Shown piece after piece: positions 11,251 through 23,200 of a stretch of 64,000 bases of DNA. The position numbers and the translations under genes were made by a program. Under the pieces are notes generated by a model that was not told where the DNA came from, did no database searches, and saw nothing but the letters and a program-made list of their open reading frames with translations. How positions within the stretch are numbered: position 1 is the stretch's first letter; every line of letters starts with the position of its first letter. The DNA is from Hyposmocoma kahamanoa (lineage: Eukaryota > Arthropoda > Insecta > Lepidoptera > Cosmopterigidae). The stretch covers positions 3,663,641 to 3,727,640 of the forward strand of contig NW_020653391.1 of assembly GCF_003589595.1 (NCBI RefSeq), given 5' to 3'.

Positions 11251-14200
11251 ATGTGTGTTATTTTGTTGGTAGGTCAATGGTGTTATTGAATGTCAGGATG
11301 TTGTACCACCATGATATTCCATTAAAAAAACAAAAAAAGGAGTAATTTCACAAAAAAGTAATTGAATATCATGATAGTGAAACATCCTGACATTCAATAA
11401 AAAACTTAGAGTGAAAAGCGATATCTCTAGCCAGGGCTAGTAGCTGTGTAAAGGTGCGTAACTGCGTGACGAAATACTTTCATAGGTTTCTCATAGATGG
11501 CACTACTGCTAAAAAGTCGTTAAAAACCAGATACAAAAAGATCCGACAAGCAAGCACATAGAAAAATTCGTGACGTCCGCTGGTTGGTTCCGTGGCGTAG
11601 TTGGCATAGCGTCTGACACGGTTTGCTAGAAGACGTTGAACGGTTCGAATCTGGCCGGATCGAAGGAATTTTTTCTAAGTAGTCGATCTTTGTGTTAATA
11701 ATTATTATAAATCTTTTGCTCTACTATACATATATATAGTAGAATTAGTTAAAATTATACAATTCTCTAATTAAATGCTAACTACAAACTTAATTCTTAC
11801 AACTGTACTGCCTTATTGTCATAACTAACGCGTTTGCATTTTGCTCATTTTCGAGATATTGGCAACAAAAATTATTTTTCTTTGATAAATGTAAATTAGG
11901 TACGTTGATTTTGCTTAACAATAAAAGTGGAAGATGAGGAGGATAAGGTATATTTTACACCACATTTTTATCTTCGTCCTGAAAAATGACATCGAAATCA
12001 CGAGGTATTAACTCTAAGACTTTTGGTTTCTCAATGCATCTCTTCATTTACTGTTAGAAGTAAGAACCAAGACTAACCTAACCAAGAGGTAACACGCTTG
12101 ATGTTGCAATTTATTACCATCGATCGCCAAAACTGATCCACCGCCAATTTAAAATTGCAACTGATCCCCTCTATATTTTGCAACTCCCAAAGAATCCCCT
12201 CATTGTATTTGTTAGATAAGTACGGTCAAGAGAAAAAGAAGTTTTGAAATCAAATGTATGATTGAGGAATTATAATCAAATGTTACAATTATCACAGACA
12301 ATCAATTTGTTTTTGTGACAGGTCATTAATATTGGCGTATTGCAAATCACAAGTAACATAAATCAGTCTTGAGCAACATTTAAAATCTAGTTTAATGTTA
12401 TGATTATCACGTATAATGTTATACATTTTCTTTACCACAATACCCACCAAAAATAAATTTGGAAGTACCAGGGTATCAGGTGGGATTAAAATATTAATAT
12501 TTATTCTTGATCCACTGCATTGGGGATCCGATGGGAATAGAAAATAATTTGAAATAAAATGGGTTCCCCAGGGGATCGATTTTAGGAGATCAGATGGGAA
12601 TGCGTCGACATTGGTGTGGTTGTTTATAAAATTTGTTATAAGCACACATATACAAGCAAACGTACACACGTAAGGATCTGCTTATTTTTTGTAATATACT
12701 GAGGTTAATTGAAAATGTTTTAGTACATAATAAACGAGCATGTTCACATAGCGACTGACCATTTGGCAAGATTCATACACATGCACATAAAGGAATTAAA
12801 GGTAAGTCCAAAGTCGTCATATAGGTGCTATTTTAGCTATAGAGTAGCACGTATCCGCTCAGATGAAGGTCTTAGGGTCGAAACACAAAACTGCGAATCG
12901 GCGCGAGGCGAATTCGCAAAGCATTTCAAGCAGATTTCGAGGCGCGCGCGGGCGCAAGTGCGCGCGCCGTGCAGGTAGACTTTGTTCCCACTGGCGACAA
13001 ATCGGAAAAAATCCCATATGTTACCAGGTGGTGAAAAACGGGTTAAAAAAATCTCAGTGGTTGCCAGTGGTGATTTCTACTGGTGGCAAAGGGGAAAAAA
13101 AACCCATATTTTACCAGGTGGTGACAAAATAAGAATATAAAAAGTTCTGTTGTTGCCACTGCCGACAAATGGAAATTTAGATATTCCAGTAGTTGCCAGT
13201 GGTAAAAAAATAAATAAAAATGGAATAAAAAATCCCAATGAATATATAGTATGTTGAATATATGAATAGCATGTTTGCTGCCGCCATCGAAAAGGAATAA
13301 ACGTTTGAAGAAAAATCGGTAGTAATTTAAAATTTACATATATTCAAAAAATACAGGAAGTTCTTTTTACACGTCATAAATTTTAAATAAAATGAAAAAA
13401 TCAATTCAAACCATTTTCTGCAACATTACAAGAAGTACAATTGCGTCAGTGTATCACCAAATGAGCGATATTGATACAAGGCGTGACATGGAGTGGTTAA
13501 AATCACCAAATATTAATTATTTACTTTTTGAATTCCGGATTTATGCATCCCTACACACATAGGACTTGTTAACTGAAATAAGTCATAAGGTAATTCAGTT
13601 GACAAGTGGTTGTGTTCTTCAGTTCGTCCCGTCATTTGGTACCATTAAAAAATAATTTAAAGAACGAATGTAGATGCCAAAAGTCAACACCAACATTTCA
13701 CAAGCTAAAAATATTTTTACATGCAATCAGGTACTTCTAATAGCCCTGGATGATGTCATAGACAACATGCTAACGATGTACGACAATCATAATGCAATTA
13801 AAACTGAGCGAGTGGCTACTTACAATTCGCCTTCGGGAGGCGCCGTACCCTCAGAGTTTTACATGAGTCAAGGTATAGTACTTGAAATACACTCCCGGAT
13901 ACATAAATCCATCTTGCATTTTTATTTTACAATTGCTAGATGTAACTTGTTTTATTATCATTGAAAAAACAGTTTTTCCCGATTTCGCAAATTCAAATTT
14001 TCAACAAAACCTTTTGCAAATGACGTTTAGTACACCACTTTCAAACTTGAATTAGTTATTGATCAATCAAACATTATTTAAGCTAAGGACATTTAATACT
14101 GACAATGCAAAGTGGCTCGAAATATGTGTCCGGGAGTATATATTTTTGCGGTAAAGATAGAATAATTACATGACTTAACGACCTCGGTGGTCCAACGGGC

Positions 14201-17200
14201 TGCAATATGGGCGCTGCATTAGATGATTCCCGAAAGGACCAATTCGGGAAATGACCTGTTCTAAATTGGTTCTGGTATGGTATGTTCCTGGTAATGCCAG
14301 AGAGTGAATTCCGTTGCACCGGTATTCATTGTATAGTTCCCTATTTGAGACCAGGCAATCGATTTTTCTGACACATTATTTAGAAAGAAAGAAAACAAAT
14401 ACATTTTTTAATTAAACAATAAGTGCGCATTTCACCTCCTATAATATCACCTGAAATGTCTCACCTGACGGAAAGTGACGATAAGGTCGACGATGGATTA
14501 TGCACAACTTAATAGGCTTATGCACTCTCGCTTTGAAAAGGCCCAAGTACATAGTTTAAGGAACAAGTTTGCAGGCAGGTAATTCCACTCCATAGTCGTT
14601 CACCATGATCGTGAAAATTTATTTTAACTACCACAAATAAGTTTAAAGGGAAGAAGGAAAAAAGTCTGTGTACAGTTTAAGTTCTCGGGTTTCTCTCAGA
14701 GAAAAGTTTAAGGAGACTGGTATCATGACTCAATCACAGAATCACAGTACATTTACTCAAATATTTTGTATGCCTGTAAAAATATACATAATTTCATTAA
14801 GAAAGTAGATATCCATAATATTAGGGGTTAAAGTATGAAATTGCCGTTTTATTGCAATAGGTTCTTTGAATTTTCATAGAATCTTCATGGTTTGAGGTTT
14901 TCGAATGAAACTTTTTTCAAATGGTTTCTGTGATTTTTTTTTTTAAATTTGAAACATTTGAATATCGACTTTCAATTGTTTTTGTTATTCAATTTAGACA
15001 AGAAAGATGGATACTGCGAAAATTCGAGTGATTTTTGAATACGAGTTCCGACGCGGAACTAACGCGGCAGAAACAGCCCGCAATATCAATGCTGCGTTTG
15101 GAGAGGGGTCTACTAATGAACGCACCGTGCGATTTTGGTTTAAACGCTTTCGTGATGGAAATTTCGACTTAAAGAACGAGGCACGAGGAAGACCGCCCAC
15201 ACAGGTGAATAACGATGAATTAAGAGAGATAGTGGAAGCCGATCCTAGTCAAACTACCCAGGAATTAGCGGCATGGTTTAACGTTACCTTACCCACAATA
15301 TTGACTCACTTGCGTCAAATCAATAAAATAAAAAAATACGAAAAATGGGTGCCTCATGATTTGACTGATCTGCAGAAAGAAACGCGTGTTGAAACTTGTG
15401 TTGCCTTGTTGAACCGGTACAGAAATGAAGGAATATTGGATCGAATTGTAACATGTGATGAAAAGTGGATTCTTTATGATAACCGGAAAAGAAAAATGCA
15501 ATGGCTGACCCCAGGTCAAATGCCACAACAGTGTCCTAAAGCAAAACTTACCAATAAAAAGGTAATGGTAACTGTTTGGTGGTCTCAGCATGGTGTTATT
15601 CACTATAGTTTTCTCCGATCTGGTCAAGCAATAACGGCAGATGTCTATTGTGCCGAACTCCGAACCATGTTGACAAAACTAGCAGTAAAACAGCCCCGAC
15701 TCATGAATCGATCTTCACCATTATTGCTCCACGACAACGCGAGACCTCACACAGCACGAGAAACCATTTTGACCCTTCAGGAACTGCAGTTAGAAACCAT
15801 TCGTCATCCTCCGTATTCACCAGACCTTGCTCCAACGGACTACCATTTTTTTCGTGATTTGGACAATTATCTACGTGACAAGAAGTTTTCTTCCCAGGAG
15901 GCAGTACAAAATGCTTTCACACAGTTTGTGCAGTCTAGATCGTCGGAGTTCTATCGCAAAGGCATTAATAACCTTCCCATTAGATGGCAGCAATGTATAG
16001 ATAATAATGGCAACTATTTTGATTAAATAAATTTGTTAAAAATTTAAAAAATAAACAATTTAGATTTTCAGTACAAATCGGCAATTTCATACTTTAACCC
16101 CTATTATTAACCTTAGAACTAAGTCCAAACTCATGGTACCACGATTTCGTTTAAATTAGGTAAACGATTCTTTTATGGGGAACTGTATACATTTTTACAA
16201 TAAGATTCCGGAGAATATATTTAAATTATCATTTCCTAAGTTTAAAACTTACATTAAAGGTATTTTAATTGAAAAGTCATATTACAAAATTGAAGAGCAG
16301 GTATGTTTTAGATAAAGAAATATGGAAAGACAACAAGAGTCTAGTTCCACACAATTATGATTCAAAGTGTATTCCACAGCATTTAAGTTTATTTGAAAAG
16401 AGCAATCCCTAGAGTTTCTTGCTCGTTCTTCTCAGGGAGGTCAGCGTAGTGAACGAGCAGTAGCTTAAAAAAAATGACGTTTTCAATTGTGAAAGTTTTA
16501 CCTACGGAATAAATGATTTGACTTTGACTTTAAAAAAGGTGGATAAGTTTGTGGCAAACCATATTCATTACACTGTTAATATAGTGTATATCGCTTCGTA
16601 AATTCCCCTAGATACCTGGTGGTCTTCTTACCGTATCGATGGCACACTCTGTAAAGCTTGTCATAGTGGTGAAAGGACCAATCGGCGTAAGATAGGTACG
16701 TCTTGTAAGGGGAGGCTCGTTCCTCGTGGTACCAAAAAAAGCCGTGGTAGTCTAATGGTTTGACCTATTGACGGACTCGCATATCTGAGTTTTTGGTTTT
16801 TTTTATAACATCAAGTGACGGGACGAACAAGTCGTGCGCCTGATGGTATGCTATACGCCTGTCCATAACAGTTGCAGTGTCCTCAAAGCTTTAAATCGCA
16901 AAGATCTGAGGGGCACTGCCACTGCCCGTCGCCCTGAGACATAAGTTGACAAGTCCCTTGTGCCTGCAATTTCACCAGCACCCTTACACTTCAAAACCGG
17001 AACACAGTAATGGTGACATTACTGCTTGGCGGCAGAAATAGATAAGGTGGCAGTACTTCCCTGGACGAACTCTTTCACAAGGCCCTCTTCTGCTACTTGT
17101 GTACATATTGTAAGAAACGATTGTCAGAATATTTGCAAACAAAATATTAATTAATAAACAACATTTCAGAATTCTACTGCGGCAAGAACGTCTACATATT

Positions 17201-20200
17201 CATATCGGAATTATACAGTGATATTTATAACATGGGTCGTGGTATCACACCATATTGTAAAGGCAGAGCGTTCCATTTCATAGGCTTCGTTCACTATCTT
17301 GACGATAAACGGTATTTCCTTGAAGAAGACCCGAATGTTGTATTTGATATGGAAAATTACATACATGGTTTGGAATGCCATCTTGGAATTTGTATATTCA
17401 GGTGCGTTGTATAGAGCTTCCCAGACGGACTTAGAAAGGTTTACCTTTAAAATTCAATATAAAAAATTAAACTAATATAAACGATATGTAAGAAAGACTT
17501 GGATATTACCGTGCGTTTGATAATTCCGTGTATTTACAACTACATGCTATTTACAATATCTCCAGTGCCACAGTATCATAGTTCGACACGTGTTACTCCC
17601 CCGTAAGTTTTCTATTACTTATCTAATTCCGTGAAAAAAGGGCGATCATGCGAAGGCTATGCGTAAAGTGGGTAGGAAAAAGGCTATCCTGTTTGTTAAA
17701 ATACTCGTTATGGTCCTATGTGTCGTATATCGTCGTGATTCTTTACAGGTTCCATGGTCACAGTCGAAACGAAAAAACAAATATACCCGATTTAAATTCG
17801 GAACAATAGTTTCATTTTCCATATCTCTATATTTTATTTTGGTTACCAATTTATTCTAGAGTTTAATGAATTAAGGAAACTCTTTCTTTTCAGATTTCCA
17901 TTCAAAAAGAACCTCCAACATGTAAGAGACATTTCAACACTGCCAAAAGCGATAGTCAAATGTGGTACAATTATGTACAAGCTACCCCCGCTGACGGCCG
18001 TCTCCTGCATTATCACTTCCGGATCGTTCATCCTAGATTTTAACATACAAGGGCTACGTTTTAGGCATTACGATTATTTGTTGGTAAGCATTTAAACAGT
18101 TATAGAATTGTGAAATCTATACTTCGTTTCTATTGACTTACAAATAAATTGACGACGGGTCTAATACAAAAACCACGAAAAAAATGTCCCAAGTCAACCT
18201 ATTTAAACGTAGTGACATGTAAAGGAATATGAAAAAGCTAAAACGTTGAATTTAAATTGTAATGTCATCGCAGTATCGCGCTGTCAGTCGAACAAATGAA
18301 GATTAAAGCGGAGTTTGACGCTCTGCATACCATTTTAACGCCTTACAAGTTCGGGCACTTTTTAGCGCGGACCCGACGTCCATATAATTGTAAGTCAATG
18401 TTCGTTTCAATCCATTTTAAACAAAAATTAAATTAAACAAGTCACTGACCGGATCAGAGACGATTTATAGATGGCCAATTGTAATGCCAACTACATATCG
18501 ATTAATTAATTGACTGAATTGATTTGTTTAATTGAGTCATACTCTAGAGGTTTTCCTAACATAAAAATAGTGAAAATACGTAAACCTATGAAAGCATATA
18601 TTTAAAATTTCCGAAGTCTTAATTTTAAATCCTCCTCAAATTACACTTAGATACTCGTTTGATTGCGATTGAAATTTTTGATTTAAGAAATATACTTGAA
18701 AGTGTTACTTATTCGCCTTATTGAGTTATAGCATTAGAATTTGAACCAAACAGGTTTGTTTACTTTTGTTTAAAATGGATTGGAACACACTATATAACAA
18801 TTTTTTTCAGAGAAATGAGACTTAAAAAATATGGAATATACATGTAATGTAGGCTTTACAACAATTGGCGCGACTCTGGCAACGGTTTATCAATTCCATT
18901 TCATTTATACTCCTGGGCACGGGTGTCCTCTCAGGTGAAGGTTTATGCAATGCGGATAGGGGACGTCACACATTTTCCGAGGGTAGTGATCCTTCTTCTT
19001 CGTGCAGGTTTCATCACGTCTTTCTTATCAATTTGTCTTTCTATTGAATCGATTCGCTTGAAAATCGCATTGAAATAAATCGATACAAAAAATCGTTAGT
19101 TTGCATGCACTTGAAGCGATCTTTATAAAAATCGAATTGTAATGTGCATCCTTGGCAGTGGCAATTCACAGGATTGCAAAGTGGGTATTGTAGACATTTT
19201 CGTCTAAAAAAGATTTTTTACATCGAAATTTGCAATAACTAATATATAAACTAAACGCCGCTTTAGCCAACGATTTTGGGCAGATGGGATAGATGGGTTA
19301 ACATACGGCGCTTTGGTAAAAACCCGGGCGGGTTGATTAGGTTTTAACCCACTGCCCATCTCTACACGCGGGATAAAACAGCGATACAATCGTATTTGTA
19401 TACCTGCCGTGTATAATTGCACTGCATTCGAGAACATTTTACTAAAATTAATTAGCTTCATTTAGATCCTGCCAAACGGTCACACGTACTACACGAAAGA
19501 GAAATACACTCCTCTGGTCTGCGACCATCACGTCTGTGAATGGAATAACACTAATTTTTATGGAGGTAAGTATTACACAGATAGCACCGAAGTAAATGAA
19601 CACCTTCCTTTAAAACGTAAAATTGTTTTAATTGTGCCCTTTGTATAGTAAAACCATACGTGATCAAAAGTCAAAAGTGCTTTTTAGCGAGAGCATTACG
19701 CATTCTTATGCATTCAACAAGAAGTTTCTTAATTTTTTTTTATAATATCAAGTGACGGGACGAACAAGTCTAACTCACTAAGTCTAGCTATACGTCTGTC
19801 CATAACAGTTACAGTGCCATTCCAAAGCCTTAAGTTGCAAAGATCTGAGGAGCACTGCCACTGTACTTGTCACCTTGAGACATAAGTTGACAAGTCTCAT
19901 GTGCCTGTAATTCCACCACTACCCTTTCAAAACCGGATCACAGTTATACTGACATTACTGCTTGGCGGCAGAAAACGGCAAGGTGGCAGTACTTCCCTGG
20001 ACGAATTCTTTCACAAGGGGCTCTACTGCTACTAAAACTGCCTTAGTCATTAGCTATGATTCATTCGCTAAAAACTTAAATGATAAGTTTGTCACTTTTC
20101 TTCTAACTGCAGCTTGATTTTGATTGCCTCTCCCGATCGGAAACTGCGTCTTTTCCGAGTCGAGGCGATGATAATTGCGAGCCACAACTGATCGATCGGA

Positions 20201-23200
20201 AACTTTTGACATTTACTCGATCTTAATGTAAACGGCTTGGAGTTGAATTTAAATCTTAAGTGTGTTATTATATCATGAGTGCAAAATACAAACATACATT
20301 GTATATTGTAGGTCCATTCATCATACCAGGAGATCCAGGTGATGGTTTAGCGCCTGTCCCACCGTATATTGACCAGACTACAGAGCCATTCCCGATTTCT
20401 ACTGAGCCTAATCGACCGGACGAAATTAACACTACTTGTAAGTTGTCGAAACTAAAGATTGTTTCCAAAATGTATCATGCGGCCGCCATTTCTAGAATTG
20501 AGGAAGAAGAACAGAGGTAGCGCTTGCTTATGACGTTAGTATAATGAGATATGGTTAACTCCGTACAAAAATAGCAGCGCGACTTGTATCTGTGTGCACG
20601 CCCACGCTACGGATGCCCACATTCGCATAATAATGAAAGGAGCGTAGGACGTTACGACGACCAGCGTTATGCAACCAGAGATAGGCAAGCGCCCGGGTTT
20701 TAATCCGGCTCTTTGTTAACGTCGGCTTTAAATTGGTTTAAAACCCACTAACGCCCAAATCGAGGGCAAAAACTATTTATATATTTATTTGTTATTATTT
20801 ATGTTTGTTACAAATCGAATTTTATTAATAATTGTTTCTTGCTTTCTGATCTAGAGGATCGATTTGCCTTTCTATTGAATAGATTCGCTTGAAAATCGCA
20901 TTGAAATAAATCCATACAAAAATTCGTTAGATCGTATGCACTTGAATCGAAGTTCATAACAACCGAATCGTAACGTTCCTTCCTTAGTAATGAGAATCCA
21001 TGGGATTGCAAGGTGTGGTGAGTTGTCTCTTTTTCAAAAAACATTTTTTACATCGAAATTTGTAATAAATATGGAATTATAACGATTTTGGACAGAAATG
21101 GGTTAAAATCGTTAAAAGCTTTGGGTGAAAAACAGATTAAAATCCGGGCGGGTTGATTGGTACTTAACCTACTGCCCATCTCTGTATGCAACGCGAATCC
21201 ATCGCGAAATTATGCGAATGTGTGCGTCCGTACACTGCACGCGGCGGGCGTGCACATATACAAACCACACTGCGACATTTGCATGGAGTTACCATATTCC
21301 GTTATGATATCCCATATTTATTGTCTTCTTTTATGATTTGATGTTTTTGTGTGTATGTTACGCGGTTACTTCGATTTGTGAACTGATTTCGACGGTTCTT
21401 TTTTGTTGGGAAGTGGGTACCTCAGTAATGGTCCCATTTAAATTTGAAGAAAATATTCTACCTCCAAGGGTGGAAAATTAGGGGATGAATCCGGTTTATT
21501 GAACTTCACCCGCTTTCCGTTAACCGATTTTAATAATACTTGGCACAGGTGTAATATGAATGAAAATTAAGTGTCATGGTTATTTAGAGATAACCTGATG
21601 TTGGACGCTCGAACATATCCTGAACGAATGACCCATATTCGAAAGGACGTATTCGGTGCCAAGAGGTTGAAGTTCGAATTCGAGGTCGACGAGAAACGCT
21701 CGACCTCGACATGGAGCGCCCTCCTGACAGGGAAACGTTTAGCTCCGAAATTTGCCGACTTCTGTGTAGCGACTATGAGGACAGTAACGCAGGTCAATAA
21801 GGCGGCAACAAAGCCTCCGTAGTGCGGAGGGGACAATGTGGGAAAAATACCTATTCATATGTAAACGCGTTTGTTACTGTTTCCAAATGTTAGTACAATG
21901 CAACGCGAAAGTTTAAAAGTATATATATTAGAGAAATTAGTTGAATTCTGACGCAATATTTTATTTGATTTTTTTCTTTTACAATGATTTACACTATTTT
22001 ATTATTTTTTACAATTTTATGGAATTATTATTAATTGTACAATTTTACAAATGACTTTATACAATTTAGACTAATTAAGAACATGGATTTTGTTTTATTT
22101 TAATATTTAATTTTTTTTATTGACAATTTTTTCTTTTTTTTTACAAAAATATAATGCTAGTTAAGTAATAAAAAACATATACATATAAATAAATATGTTA
22201 TGCATAGTGAGTAAAGAAAGAAGAATAGTAATAAAAAAGAAACATACTTAGAAAGAATATGTATTCAAGGACCCCGAATAATAAATATCGTTGGGGGTGG
22301 AAGAGGGCCAAGGAAAAGCCCTGATGATGGAAGTGGCAGGCAGATAAAAGGAGCTCCTCAAAAGTGTACAGCATCTACCTTGTGTTTGGGCTCGTATTCC
22401 AGAACTCTACTCAATGCTACTCTAATGCGACCCTAATGGCAAGGACTTGAGTACGATTTCTAGTGCTTTAAATCATACTCAAGTCCTGACTTGAGCATTG
22501 AGTAGACTTCTGGAATACGACTCCTATGATTCGTTTTGACGTGCACTTCTATCTGCGTTTCAACTGTCTTTGAGTTGGACGGGGCAACGAATACAGCGAA
22601 AGAGGATAGCAAAGTTTTTAACCTTTTGGCCGCCACTGATAAAAATTATAGTACCGGCACGCTATGATGGCCGTTTTGACGTTTGTCTGCTTATCAAGGT
22701 TCGTATCAATTCAGTTACGTGCAGTAAAATTTATGAAATGTGTAATTTTACGACACAACTCGGTATTTGTTGTTCGAAATTTAAAAAAAATGAAATCTAA
22801 TACGATCGTCACTTATGGGATCGCTTCTACCTCCGACAAACTCGCGTCAAAGCTCAATGTAAAACAAAGCAGTTTCGAATTGACGATATTGTGTATATTA
22901 AGTAAACATTTTTATTTTCGTTTTATTAAAACTTTTTAATCAGCAATTGCAATACTATTTAAAAATCTAAAAACTTATAGATGCGACTCGTATTTGATTA
23001 TATTTTTTTCGATAATGAATTGAGATTTGACCTCACTATTGTAATCTGTCAAAACGGCCATCAGAGCGTGCCGGTACTGTAGTTTCGTTCCCTGGACGGC
23101 AAGTCTATATGTATAGTGATGTGGCATGTTATGAATTCCCAACATATATTGAGTGAATTCTTTATGGATTCCTTACTTAAACAGAATATACAAATAATAC

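Noticed and set aside
15289..15857. Antisense and shifted frames inside the mariner copies (112, 69 and 68 codons)
   Set aside because: They are shadows of the transposase frame and repeat identically in both copies.
21567..21836. Overlapping frames of 83 and 89 codons on opposite strands
   Set aside because: Neither shows family motifs; the region ends near a repeated 30-bp block and is probably an unclassified repeat.
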